Part shown: positions 10,600-22,120 of the stretch, one piece after another
How positions within the stretch are numbered: position 1 is the first letter of the stretch
Layout: the number at the start of each line of letters is the position of its first letter
DNA from: Dissophora ornata
Lineage: Eukaryota > Mortierellomycota > Mortierellomycetes > Mortierellales > Mortierellaceae
Reading direction: 5' to 3'
Length of the DNA: 64,000 bases
NCBI GenBank assembly: GCA_025201705.1
Contig: MU616624.1
Span: 1 to 64,000 of the forward strand
Program-made: the position numbers and the translations under genes
Notes under the pieces: model-generated
Told to the model about the DNA's origin: nothing
Databases searched by the model: none
What the model saw: the letters and a program-made list of their open reading frames with translations, nothing else

Positions 10600-13500
10600 T
10601 TACTTATTCACGACATAGCTCGGTGCGCACAAGAACGTGTACACCTCCCCGTTCTCAGTTCCATCGTCTGAAAACGTCCATCGATTCGACAATCGGCCTT
10701 CGCGCTCCCTCGCCCTCCGTCCAAGCACTACTACCTCATACAAATCGTCCACCAGCATCCGGTTCAGATTGAAAAAATTGTGTCGGATCGAGTGGATGTT
10801 CACATCCAGACTTGTCGTATCAACCACATCCACATCCAGCACTTCGCTCGTTGGCCCATATATAAGTGTCCGCGGGTGTCGTCCAAGTGACTTTTTGCGG
10901 CCCAGTACCTCGCTCCAGAACAGCGCCCCATCATGAGCATCTGCATATAGCGTAACATGTGGGCAGTATTTCGACAGTGTCCAATAGTCCTCCTCCAAAA
11001 ACGTATCCAAATCTGCATCCGGGTTCAACAGTGTAAACGTAGCAAGCTGAATAGGTCGCGATGGGTCATCACTGTCCAAGCTATCAGAGTTCGTCCCATG
11101 CAGATGTGGGGTCGGTCCATGGCTTAGAACAGAGTCCCGATACCTGACAGTCCTCCTCGATCGCAGTCCCGTCATACTGCCATACGTCGAGTTCATAGAA
11201 GGCTCAATATCGATCACCTCACGCTCTGCAAACACCCCATCAAAGTAACCTTTGCGAAGAGCGGACAGCACGATGCGTGCGCCCATGCTGTGTACAAGAA
11301 TATGAACCCTTCGGAAACCGGCTTCCTGCAGGTCAACAATAAACTGCCTAAAGTCTTTTGCTACATCGTCAGAGCAACCGACCGATTTTGCATTAAAATA
11401 TCCCATGGTTGTCGAGGAGGGCCAGCTGAAAATAAACGGCTTGATGTACGGCGGGAACTCTCCAAGAGAGAGCAATTGACCTAAACGTGCAATTCCATAC
11501 GTCAAGGGGCAGTTGTACCCGTGCACAAACACGAGCGCCTCATAGCCTGCCCTCGACGCAGCAATAGCAGATGACGCCCTTCCGTCAACATCAACCACCT
11601 GTCTCCAACCGTCGACCATCAGGCCAGCCTGGTTGAGGCGCTTTTTCCTCTCCTTGTCAAGTGATCGTCGCTCATCTTCCGGCGACGGTGTCGTAGGGAG
11701 AGGGTCAAGGATAGATAGGCGCTTGACCGACCCAGAGTCGGAGTCTTCACTTTGAGAGCTTGCACCACTCCCACCTCCGCTACTGGCAGGAATCAGCAGA
11801 GTTGGCACCTGAGACTGAGGCGCCGAGGGGTCACCATCAGTCTCGCTGGTGCCTGGAGCCACTATGCGCTGACCTTCAATACCCGTGTCTGAAGGACAGA
11901 CGCGTCTTATCATAACCTCGTTCACATCTTGCCTTCGTCTGCTCCTGATGTATCCGGGGATAAATATGCCTCGGTCTGTGTACCGCACAACAATCGACTT
12001 TGACAGAGGGGCACTCCTCCTCGAAGATATGCCACGGAAACTACCACGGATGGACGGACGGCTCTGCAGACTCTCGGTGTAGGTAGATAGGAAAGACAGA
12101 GGATAGGTCAAAGATACCGACGGTGCCTCAAGGTCATCTTTTGCCCTTTGTTCTAGGTCTGAGCGAAGGACTCCCTTACCAATAATTCGCACATAGGGTA
12201 GATGGTGGAAAAATTTGCTAGGGGCAAAGAAAATGTGGATGGCGGTTAATAAGCGTGTAGTGTCGATAGGAGCCATCTCGAGCATTCTCGTAGTAGCCAG
12301 TGTCTAGGACGGATGACAGTCAGTATCCTTACCCCGAGACAGAGCATTCCACAGCTGCAGCACCATAGGAGAGGCCTTTGGGATCACGGGCAGTGCTGAA
12401 CGCGGTTGAACTGTCTTTGTCTGTCGAGTTTTTGCAGAACCCGATTCGAATATTACTGAAGGCGTTACCCGTGCCATATTCCTGACTCTTGAAGGGGCCG
12501 ATCGGCACTCCGTGTTCCCAGATGCCTATAAAGGAGTCAGATTTGGGGCTGGTTAGGTTTGGTGCCTATTGGTACACCTCGACTAGACAACAAAGGAAAC
12601 AACATCTGTCTTGTACTGCAGCACACCTTGCAAAGCCTCTCCCGTAAAAGTATGGTCCGTCCACTCGCCAAGACCGTGAGGCCTTCCAAGCTCGTCAAAC
12701 TCGCCAACATACGAGACAGATCTCCTCTCGAGGCGATACTCGTCCGGGTCCCATGTCAGGTACGAAAATATGACGGTCTTGTAGTTGGCACTCTTGGACG
12801 AGGGCTGTGGCATCTCTCGAATGCGCCACCACGTTTTGCAATTAAGCCATTTGGCGCGCAGGATAATCCGTGGATATGAAACACGCATGAGAAATACGAT
12901 GCCGAGGGTGATGCACTCGACGAGAGCCAGGATGACTAGGACAATCTTGGCTCCCAAGGCCATCTTTCCATCGGGATTACTGGGAGTCGGGAGCTGCTCA
13001 AAGAACGAACCGCCGTTGATGATAAACAGCGCAAGGGTTGCAAGCACCAACCTATATATTAAGCAATATATACGTAAAAAAGAAAAAAAAAGGTTAGGAA
13101 AAGATTCAGTTGTCGGAGAGAGAAAGCGTGGGCAAGTGCACTTGATAGGTGAGTACAAGGGGCAAGAGGGAGGATCGTACCAATAAAAGCACCAGCGGAT
13201 AACAATCGAGACCTTGACAACGACATAGATCATGACGACCAGCAGAATGACGAGAAGCGCAAGCTCTGGCCAGGTAGTGGCGAGCTCGAGCTTTTGGGCG
13301 CCAATGCCTATCAAGGTCAGGAAGAGCGCGATGACGATGGCGGAGAAGATGTAGCGACGGGTACTGTGGCGCCGGTATTGGCCTGCCGGAGGATAGCAGC
13401 GGTGAGGACAAATGGTTGGAAAGGGAGAGAAGCACGTGTGGAGAGAAATTAGCTACCGCGGCTGTTCCTGAGAAGCGAAGACCCGATATTCCATAACTGC

Positions 13501-13643
13501 AGAGAGAGAGTGACATGCATACCATGAGCCTTCCGTCTCAACTTCCGGTGAACCATGAAGCGAAAAGTGAGCATGAGGGTATCAATCGAGGGCTCGACAT
13601 TGGTGCCCGAGGGCTCAATGATGGCGGAGGACATTGGTGACAT
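10600..13643 (-). CDS. Membrane-anchored alpha/beta hydrolase, DUF900 family
   Basis: Predicted serine hydrolase. Exons in transcript order: 13643-13523, 13382-13181, 13051-12627, 12525-12333, 12217-10600, with introns of 140, 129, 101 and 115 bp. All junctions keep phase and give 852 residues. The N-terminal third carries several hydrophobic helices, followed by a MORN-like segment (SYVGEFDELGRPHGLGEW, then GIWEHGVPIGPF across an intron). A long Ser/Arg-rich linker leads to the hydrolase domain, with an oxyanion-side FVHGYN motif, the nucleophile elbow HSMGA (Ser about 624), and later Asp/His candidates in DADLDTFLEED, YADAHDGALFWSEV and HSIRHNFF. The combination of membrane helices, MORN-like turn and DUF900 domain is one I know from fungi. 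The substrate is unknown. ATG 13643 (MSPMSS) was chosen; the frame is open further upstream. Confidence 0.85.
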
Positions 13644-14095
13644 ACGGATGTCGCTGTCCCCGCAGACGGATGAGGAAGAAGGGGGAGGAAAGAGAGAAAG
13701 AAGTTGTGGGTGAAGAGACCGCAAGTTCCCATTCGGTCATGAATTATATCTCCGTCGGTGGGCTGTCGCAGGAGAGAGTGTGTGTGAGAGAGAGAGGCTA
13801 GGTTTGTCATCGATCTATCGATCTACCTACGATCCATACATCCATACATCCATCTACGATCCATGCTTTCCATTCATGCAATCATGCAGTTGATGTATCC
13901 ATGTATCCATCCCCGGATCATTCATCGTTCCTACTTTTTTCTTTCCTGTTTTGGTAACACATTAGGACCGACGCTCGACGCCTCAGCCAGTCTAGTCTGT
14001 TAGTCTATTTCACTTGGCCACACCATCCTCTTTCGCCCATTTTTTTATTTTATTATCTACGCCACCATGGCTGTTATGGCCGTTGCTTGTTCCCA

Positions 14096-17000
14096 TCAGA
14101 TGCCTTGTAAGTCGATTGTGTACCGAGGTTCAGCTGTCGCTGTCCGCGACGACACACGACCCCTGGCCGCTTGTCCACCCTGTGGCGCCACCGATGTCTG
14201 GCCAGGCTTCTCCCACCGGTACACCGGCTGCACATGAGCATCGTAACGGCCCAGCACGCTGCTGTCGTCCTCCAGCGCCTTCCGGCTAATGTGCGGCTCC
14301 TGCAGTCGCCGTTGTTGTGGCCCAGACTGGCCCAGCGAAGACAGATATGCCGACAGCATGTAGAAGCTCAGAATCGCCAATCCCACCATCGCCAGCGCAC
14401 TCAGGTTCGGGATAGACGCCAACCACCGCAAGTGCACCCTGCTTGACACGACCTTCCGTGGCAGTGAGATCCATCCATTGACTCCCTTTACCACACTCTG
14501 CCACTATTGAAATGTCATTAACAAAATCTGGTTTAAGCTTGCTGCACTTTCTTATCCACATTTCGCATCATGCATCTACATCGTCCTTTACCTTGGGAGT
14601 CAGATACTCCTCTGCTTGCCGTGTCAACTTCACAAGGTACTCGCTCTCATACGTCAACACCAAGTCTTGAGCCCGTGGCCCGGAGCCCTTGACATCGTTG
14701 ATCGATGCCCTGACTAGTCCCCGGGGCACATATTTCCTCTGTTGCTCTGGCCCCAATAGCCCTGTCGACTCGACATCTTCAAGCGGTGGAATAAGGGCTT
14801 CCAATTGCTCCGCAGTGAGTGCGCTACCCCGGTCTTGCGTGCCTTGATGCTGCTTCTCAAAACCTGCGACGACATTCGGGTAGAGGTCAAAGACCTCACC
14901 GACTAACGCCATGATATCCCGCAGTGCTTTGACCTCGCGCGTATAGATACCTGGGTCAATGGAGGCTGTCTTGGGTGGGGGTTGGCTGAACATGCTATTG
15001 AAAGCAGAAGAAATGGCGCTCAGTCCCGCCATCTGCTCCGATGCCTGCTTGGTTTTTGCCTCCATGGTTGCGAGCTTTTCCTGCCGAACATCGACCGCAT
15101 TCCCCAGTTTGGTCAATAACATGCGAATCTAGTAATCATCAATCGCAAGTGATAAGGATAGTTAAAACACAGTAGGTGTAGCCTCTCACACCCTTGTCTT
15201 CAAGAACTAGTATATGATTCGCACATAACCTTACCTTGCTGCGACCTGGCCCCTCCACCAAGAACAGGGCTTCATATTTAAAGTGGAGGCCTTCCAACTG
15301 CTGCAACTGCCTCTGCAAGGCATTGACCATAGATCCAAGAAACGCAGTCGTAGAATCTGGCCGCACTGATCCTGAACCTCCAAGACCTCCTTCCGAGAGT
15401 GCCTCAAAAGCAGCGTAAGATGAATCTGAAAAGTTTTCAGGATAAACAATTGCCTGCTCCACGATCTTCAAGATTTCCTTAAGGTTCAGAGTCTTGAAGA
15501 CCCTCATTACTTTTTGAATGGAGCGCAACTCTTTGTTCAGTGTCAATGGTGCGGGCACGGCCATGGGTCGACTGCTCTGCGGAGGATGTGAGAGGCGAGG
15601 TAAATAAATCTCCAGCAGCGCGGTGTAGAACAAGAGGTTGTCGAATATAAATGGTTGCCTGTGTCGATAAAGGAACGCATAGAGAGATAGTTTGAGTCAA
15701 ACAGTTCGGGGGCGCAATATGGAGAGCAAACGGCTTCCAAGCATTCCAGTACAGCCTTAGAGACTTGCCATTTCGCAGACACCTCATCGCCTGTTACAGA
15801 TGGGTCACGTCTGCCATATCGCCAGGGCGTAATCCAGATCATCCAGGTGTCAACCAAACTTGGAAACGTGTCATCCAGCGGCCAGAATCGAAGGCCCGCC
15901 TGCAGGAACGTATACAGTTGTGGTCGGATATATTGATACGCACTCCTTCTGGCCATGCCTGCCAGGTTTAAAACCGATTTCCCGGTAGAGTCAACAATAT
16001 GACTCGGCACCAAATCACCTCCAAGAGCATACGGCGAAATATCATGAGCGTACAAGTGAGAGATCAGTGCACTGACGCAGTCTGCAATGTCAGCACCTGG
16101 TTGCACATATCGAATGGTCTATGTGCAAAGCAATTTAGACAGAATAATCGAATGCCTTATTAGGATCGCCTAAGAAAGGCAACAAATGTTCCGTTTGCGA
16201 CATCTGTCCCCTTACCCTGTTGTCCACGGTCTTGTCATTCTGCCCTAACCAAAGCTCTACAAGGGTCCCGATAAAGAATTCTGATATTGAGAGCTGTGTT
16301 TGGGTTCTGTCAGCCGAATTCTCGATTGATTGGTCGTTGAAAATGTTGAGAGGCTGCCGCTGAACTGCATTAGCCTCCGAAGGAGCATCTTTGGGCCGAT
16401 CTGGTGCCGGAATAAAATAATGGAGATACTGCTGGAACAGGTTGAAAAATGACCCGTCGACAAGAACTCGTGCGACGGGGGCTTTTGGTGCGCTCCCTGT
16501 TGCCCAGTCTGCTGGTCGAGCTGCGCCCGCTGTTGCTGTGCCCGGAGCAGGACCGCTGATCCTGAAAGCCAACTTCGGATCAGTCTATCTCAATGCGCAG
16601 TATGGTGTGCGATGTTAGCTGAGGCAGGTCCATTTTCATCGTAATCACGTCACAGCGCACGCATTTCCATATGGAGAGTAAGCCATCCCTCTGCCTTACC
16701 CTGCGCATTCCACGGCCATTGACATCGTCATCATCCAGCGTCAGAGCGTATGCAAAGTAAAACAGAAAATACTCCAGCATGTCTAGTCGAGATAAACGCC
16801 AGGCGTTTGTTGGTAAGCGACATGTTGCGGCAAAGAACGTTGCATCCTGAAACACAACCAGAACTTACTGAAGTTGAGGTTGACTTTCGTAATCTGGGTC
16901 ATGGTCTTTTGTGTGCCGACTGGCGCCGTAGTTTTGACCAGATTGACGCGAGAGAGGTAGATTGGGGGAAGAGTGAGGTACTGAGTCGGGTCCAGTTTTG

Positions 17001-17539
17001 ACTGCGTCCTTTTCTGGATGCAGATACAAGAGATAAGCAATGATCGCTTAGTATTCCATGTACACACAGAGAAAAGCAACCATGTTTTGAATCCTGAAAG
17101 CGTTCAATCCTGAGAGTGTTCGCAGGTGCCGTACCGGAAGTGAGTCTGGCACCATCTCGTAGATAAATCCATTGTCCGTGTACCGGCTGAGCAAAAATCG
17201 CATCAGCACTCCCCTTGGGCGGATCAGGTCGTAGAGCGGGTCCTCCTCTGCTTTTGATAGCGGCAAATGCATCCAGCCCCTACGATGAGACAGCCTTTGG
17301 TATAAATACATGCTGAACGCGTGTCTATGCAAAAGTGATTTGCAGTCGTGATCAAATAGGAAGATCACTTACCGCGACTCCTTGGACCCAAACAGGATCT
17401 GACAGAGCCTTGGCAGGAACTCGAAAAAAGTCTTTGCGTGCACATCAGAGTCAAAGCACTGGCTGAGATGGTTGTTCAGATTGGCACACGCCGTCTGCAC
17501 AGATCCGACCAGCAGACGATCGAGACCCTCGAAGCTCAT
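14096..17539 (-). CDS. SMPD4: Neutral sphingomyelinase 3 family protein (SMPD4-like)
   Basis: Ortholog of animal SMPD4, an ER/nuclear-envelope protein reported to hydrolyse sphingomyelin and linked to nuclear-pore biology. Nine exons, in transcript order: 17539-17373, 17279-17135, 17013-16869, 16782-16700, 16572-16216, 16118-15769, 15658-15235, 15128-14592, 14503-14096. They total 871 residues; the human protein is about 866. Conserved blocks appear in order: IRPRGVLMRFLLSRY; LPPIYLSRVNL; NMLEYFLFYFAYAL; LYTFLQAGLRFWPLDDTF followed by PWRYGRRDP and SAKWQ; DNLLFYTALLEIYLPRL; GLLGPEQQRKYVPRGL. A single membrane anchor near the C-terminus (NLSALAMVGLAILSFYM) follows a basic stretch, as in the animal protein. 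The intron at 15659-15768 is GC-AG, and the acceptor of the 16573-16699 intron is a weaker GAAG. There is no classical metal-dependent phosphodiesterase motif, which is normal for this family. Confidence 0.88.
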
Positions 17540-17878
17540 GAATTAGAGTTGGTCCTTGACTGGGTGATGTGGTTTCAATCTATCCTGTTTCCGCGTTGAG
17601 TTGTTGCTTAAGATCTATCTCTTCTGTGGCGTGATCCCAAATGGCGAGTAGCAATACAACAGACAGACAGACGACGAGTGGCGGAACGGGGCAAAAGGTG
17701 GCAAAGGTGATCAAGCCATTGCTGAATAGAGCGCCCTTTGGTGCTCCCTCGATCTAACACAGGCGACAGTTGCGCTCCTCGGTGACGTCTATTTCGGGCG
17801 GCGGCCGTGCGCGCCTACAGTGCGCACACGCGCTCGCGCCGTTGGAATGACGACCGACTACACATTCATCCTTCCAGA
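17540..17878. promoter_or_regulatory. Divergent promoter between SMPD4 and glutathione peroxidase
   Basis: The 339 bp between two divergent start codons must hold both promoters. I see no clear TATA box. The peroxidase reading frame stays open upstream to an ATG at 17807, but ATG 17879 begins a typical mitochondrial presequence and is preferred. Confidence 0.5.
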
Positions 17879-18800
17879 ATGATGCGCCAAGCAGTTCTCT
17901 CTATGTCTAGTCAACTTATCCGGCCAAGAGTGGTGACTGGAACTGTCAGGAGTCTCTGGAATATCGCTGCCTTTAGTCGGCTTAGACAGGACTCGCCTTC
18001 ACCGTGGGCTCTCCGCTCGCTTTCATCGTATGGAGGGGGTATTATGTTCGTTGCGAACGCAGCTCCAGGCTCGACCACTGCGAGAGGACACACCGACAAC
18101 TTTTTTTCTCTGAAGGCAAAAGATAAGCGCCACCAAGAAGTGAATATGTCCGACTATGCCAACAAGGTCGTCCTCGTCGTCAACGTTGCCTCCAATTGCG
18201 GTTTTACCTCGCAATATAAAGAGCTGGAGCAACTCTACAAGGACTACAAGGACCGGGGTTTGGTTATTATTGGATTTCCATGCAACCAGTTTGGAAAACA
18301 GGTATAAACTAGCCTATGTGTATTAGAGTCCATGTGGACATTTCATACGGCGTTTATCATAGTCTAATATTTTCCTTTTTCATGGTTTGATCGTTCGATC
18401 CAGGAACCTGGCACAAATGAAGGTGACTTTAAGATGGATGCTGAGAATTTTTCTTAACATCCGAGTCCTCTACATGCACAGCACTTATACATTGATCCTC
18501 TTTTCTTCCTACCCGCCGTTCCACGTTTGGTACTGCACAGAGATCGAATCGTTTTGCAAGCTCAACTACGGCGTTACGTTTCCAGTGATGGATAAGATTG
18601 ATGTCAATGGTGATAACGAGGACCCTGTCTACTCCTTCCTAAAATCACAGAAGAGTGGAATCATTGGTCTGACACGAATCAAGTGGAACTTTGAGAAGTT
18701 CTTGATTGGTAGGGATGGCACCGTATTCAAGCGCTACTCGTCTGCGGCGTCGCCTAGTAGCATCGCCACCGACATTGAAAAACTTTTGGGTCCTGTCTAG
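17879..18800 (+). CDS. Glutathione/thioredoxin-type peroxidase, cysteine form
   Basis: Reduces hydroperoxides, probably with thioredoxin as the electron donor as in yeast Hyr1/Gpx3. Exons 17879-18301, 18404-18422 (only 19 nt) and 18541-18800 give 233 residues. The catalytic tetrad is present: Cys in VASNCGFT (about residue 107), Gln in FPCNQFG, and Trp-Asn in IKWNFEKF. Cysteines suitable for resolving the disulfide occur in FPCNQFG and ESFCKLNYG. The first 70 or so residues are rich in Arg and Ser with few acids and fit a mitochondrial presequence. An internal in-frame ATG at 18044 precedes the conserved core ([10 protein letters not shown]) and could give a cytosolic form. Introns are 102 and 118 bp. 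The 19-nt exon encodes the EPGTNE segment and cannot be skipped without a frameshift. Confidence 0.93.
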
Positions 18801-19965
18801 ATAGACTTCTCTAGGCAACACTGCATTCAAAATAATGCATTCTCTGTAATAAAACTGCTACCTTGAATATAAAGGAACAACGAGAAGATAGGAATGGTAG
18901 TCTGGAACTTCGAACGCGTCCATTTCCCCGGCAAATATCTTATTAACGGCATTTAACCCAGGAATGCAGCCCAAAGAACGGGATTGTATATTGTCTACTT
19001 GTACCAGGCAAACAGTCTGGAAAAGCTCACAAAAAATGTGCGCGCATTCGTCTGCATTCCTGGACATATAAAAAACGCGACGCCTTCCCGAGGAAAGCCA
19101 GCTCTTGTTTGTACTGTCGGTCATAGTGCATGCGTGGGCCACGACAGCCACCCCCCGTTGGCCATTGGGCAGATGCTAGCATGTTGCATAGGTCCAGCTC
19201 TGTCATGGCGTGTGATTGCAATTGGTTGACATGAATACGGCTCCAGGGTATGACTGGCCAGAAATTCTTCAACATCTCTTCCCGTGCTGGCGGCTCGATT
19301 GGCAGGTTGCCTATCCTCTTTTTCATCCACTGCATTGTCCCTCTTCATGCTCCTTGGGTCTTAACAGCAGTTAAACAACGTACCTCTGGCCACAACACAG
19401 CGTGGACAGGTGTCGTGTCTTGTATATTAAGTCGCTGGCTCTCGATCGCCTGAAAGATAGACTAAACCACGTATATAAAGTGGCATATTTGGGCACCCTT
19501 GCATTTTAGCTACATTGACACGGTCATTTACAAGGACCAGAGGTATGTGAAGGTATTACCCAGGACAGACTAATGACCAATAATCCGCCTTCTGACGAAA
19601 GTGGCAATGCGATAGGATGCACTTCAGCTATTGTTGAGGTGTGAGCCAACGAATTGGATTTCTCTGACTAGTGCGCCAAACCTGTCGCCCAACCGATGCC
19701 GGGCTCTATACCCACGCGTGCGCTTCTTTCATGGACAAGCATAAATGACTCTCTACGCCTTTCTTTTGTCTAACCTGTTGCAGATGTCTATTGTGTCTGA
19801 ACACTCCTTGTTTATTTCGCAAAACAAATCAACAACAACGACAATGACGGCGACCCTCGCTCTATATAAGATGACATCGAGCATACCCGACTTCAATTTC
19901 GTTTTCTTAATCAACCCGCGATTCCACCGAGCATCTACATTCCAATTTTTTGATATCATTACGAT
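18801..19965. other. Intergenic region upstream of the secreted sphingomyelinase
   Basis: No frame here shows family similarity. Short open frames on both strands lack domains. The last 110 bp carry a good TATA box, so this is best read as the 3' flank of the peroxidase gene plus the promoter of the next gene. Confidence 0.5.
19863..19870 (+). promoter_or_regulatory. TATA box of the secreted sphingomyelinase gene
   Basis: TATATAAG lies 96 bp upstream of the chosen ATG, a spacing that allows a start site 30-40 bp downstream and a leader of about 60 nt. Confidence 0.55.
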
Positions 19966-21269
19966 ATGAAAATCACTAGTTTCGTTTCGTTGGCAGCGGC
20001 TGCCGCTGCCTTCGTGCCTTCTTTCACTGCGGCTGCTTTTAACGGGACCATCAGCGTCTTGACCAACAACGTCTACTTCATGAGCGAGACCTTGTATCCC
20101 AACTGGGGACAGAGTAAGGCACACCCTCACCAGTACATTCCTTTCGCATGACTGGATGGTCAGCCTAGAAACGACAGCTACCCTGGTGGGAGATTTATTA
20201 TTTCTAACAGGGGTTATTGCCCTCCTTGCTAATACTTTACTTTTAGGAACAAGGGCCCAACTGATTGCCAATTCAGACTATGTCAAGAACCACGATGTCA
20301 TCGTAATCGAGGAGTGCTGGGACTCTGATCCCTGTGGAATTCTCAGAGACGGCCTTCGCACTCAATGCAAGTACCCTCACAGCAAGCACTAAGTTTTCAG
20401 TCTCTCTCGCCTATACACGTAGCAAGCTAACTAAAGACATTCTGCAACAATACATTAGATCCATACCAGACACCAACAGTAGGACAGACAAAGAACGGAT
20501 GGGACTCAACCTCTGGCTCATACTCTTCGACGTCTGTCGAAAACGGCGGAGTGGTCATCCTGAGCAAGTGGCCCATTACCCAGAAGCAACAGTTCATCTA
20601 CAAGAATGCCTGCGGAGCAGACTGGTATGTGTGCCTGTTTTAACCAGCGTCCATCTTTGCTGTATGATGTCCATTTTCGATCTCCTCTTTCTGGCTTCTG
20701 TCTAACCAAAAAGGATCGCCTTCACGCTGCAACCGATCCTTTGTGAGTACAGGTTCGCCAACAAGGGATTCGCTTACGTCGTGCTCGATTACCAAGGCAC
20801 AAACATCCACGTGTTCGGCACACATCTTCAGAGCGACGATTCCGCATGCTCATCCGGTCAGGCTGCTCGTTACCGCGGCGATGCCATTGATTCCTGGCGC
20901 TCTTTCATCGACTCTCGCAATATCCCTACAAACGAGTTGGTTATCATGGCCGGCGACTTTAACACCTTGCGAGACACGCCAGAGTTCAGCTCGATGCTCA
21001 CGCGTCTGGATGCGAACCAGCCCACGACATACAATGGATATCCCTGGACCTGGGACCCCCAGACGAACGAGATTGCTCATTACAACTACCCGAACGATCC
21101 ACCAGAGTACATTGACTACGTCCTCACAGACAAGAAGCACAAGGCTGTTAAATCTGCAGTACAGACCACGCTCAACGTTAAGTCGCCTGAGTACATTCTC
21201 AAATCAGTGGCGTACCACGAGTACAGTGACCACTATCCAGTCCAGACAGTGATCGAGGTTGATCTGTAA
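19966..21269 (+). CDS. Secreted sphingomyelinase C of bacterial type (EEP superfamily)
   Basis: Predicted extracellular Mg-dependent phosphodiesterase that cleaves sphingomyelin or related lipids to ceramide and a phospho-headgroup. Exons 19966-20113, 20247-20366, 20459-20624 and 20753-21269 give 316 residues. The N-terminus is a clear signal peptide (basic start, Ala-rich hydrophobic core, AxA-type end near residue 24). Endonuclease/exonuclease/phosphatase landmarks are present: an early Asn strand, the metal-ligand Glu in IVIEE, GTHLQ, the catalytic GDFN, and the terminal YSDHYPV His-Asp pair. Similarity is to the bacterial neutral sphingomyelinase family, some members of which are haemolysins; here it is in a soil-type fungus and its role (nutrient lipid release, competition or membrane turnover) is unknown. 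The second intron (20367-20458) is GC-AG. All key residues are intact. Confidence 0.88.
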
Positions 21270-22120
21270 GGATGGAGGCGTTGCCTGGCACCACAGCAAT
21301 AAATGTTAGGTAAAGCCTGCTAGACGAGCGATTTCATAATAGCTACGGTCTAGTGCCTATATGAAGTTCCTACCATCCGCATTAAAAATGAATCATCGCT
21401 TCCGTCCTCATCATTTGTCAACCATAAGCTTGTATCGCCCAGACAGCTCCTGCACAGAGCGAAGAGTCCAAGCGCTTCTTCGATGAATGAAGACGATGCG
21501 AAGTTCTCAGGGTGTTTTTCAAGATTACCAAAAAGGTTTCGATGAGACCAATCCTGAGTTTGAAGAACGAACTCCATACTCTTTCTAGCTGCTCCCGCTA
21601 CTTAGTACCCAATGAGAATCTGGATGCTCAACATGTACCACAAGTGGTGATCGTGCGCCTTTGGTATACGCCAACTCCTCGGAACCCTTGTAGCACAGGA
21701 GACATAGTAGTAGTAGAGTCCATGGCAGAAATGCCCAATGGTAGCAACAATGCATCGTAGTGACTTTGGCGGCAAAAGATTTCACATTACATTTTTTTAC
21801 GTTGCTTTTCCACGATCGACCGCCGCTACGTTCCATCCACTTTATTACCGTATCCATATCTGCCAAGGTGAGAAAGGCTACAAAAGTCGTGGCCGCTGTG
21901 ACGAATCAACTAAAAATGAGTGGAAAGGATTAATAACCTGTTTTGATGTCTTTGTTGTGGAAGTTTCGCACTTTTTTACATCTTGAGTCCTCAGCAGCTT
22001 ATGGGATTAAGTTATTTTAAATGCCATTCGGTCTCTGTATACCCAATCTCTCTTTATTTCATTGCTATTAAAATAACCTCGCTGTCCGTTCTCGCACTCT
22101 CGTACACCCACCCACAAACA
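21270..22120. other. Intergenic region, no gene seen
   Basis: AT-rich sequence between the sphingomyelinase stop and the F-box pseudogene. The open frames on either strand are short and without similarity. Confidence 0.45.

Noticed and set aside
12286..12332. Short intron ending at CCTAG just before the MLEMAPIDTTRLL segment of the DUF900 gene
   Set aside because: It would be about 29 nt and out of phase. The acceptor at 12218 gives 115 bp with a good branch site, so MLEMAP is intronic.
16119..16140. Apparent 22-nt intron in SMPD4 (GTCTAA to ATAG)
   Set aside because: Too short for a spliceosome. A GTAAGG donor at 16215 gives a normal 97-bp intron in phase and a better match to the family.
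16847..16868. Apparent 22-nt intron in SMPD4 (GTAAGT to TTTCAG)
   Set aside because: The same GTAAGT donor pairs with CTAG at 16783 to give 86 bp in phase, joining LNF to NMLEYF as in the homolog.
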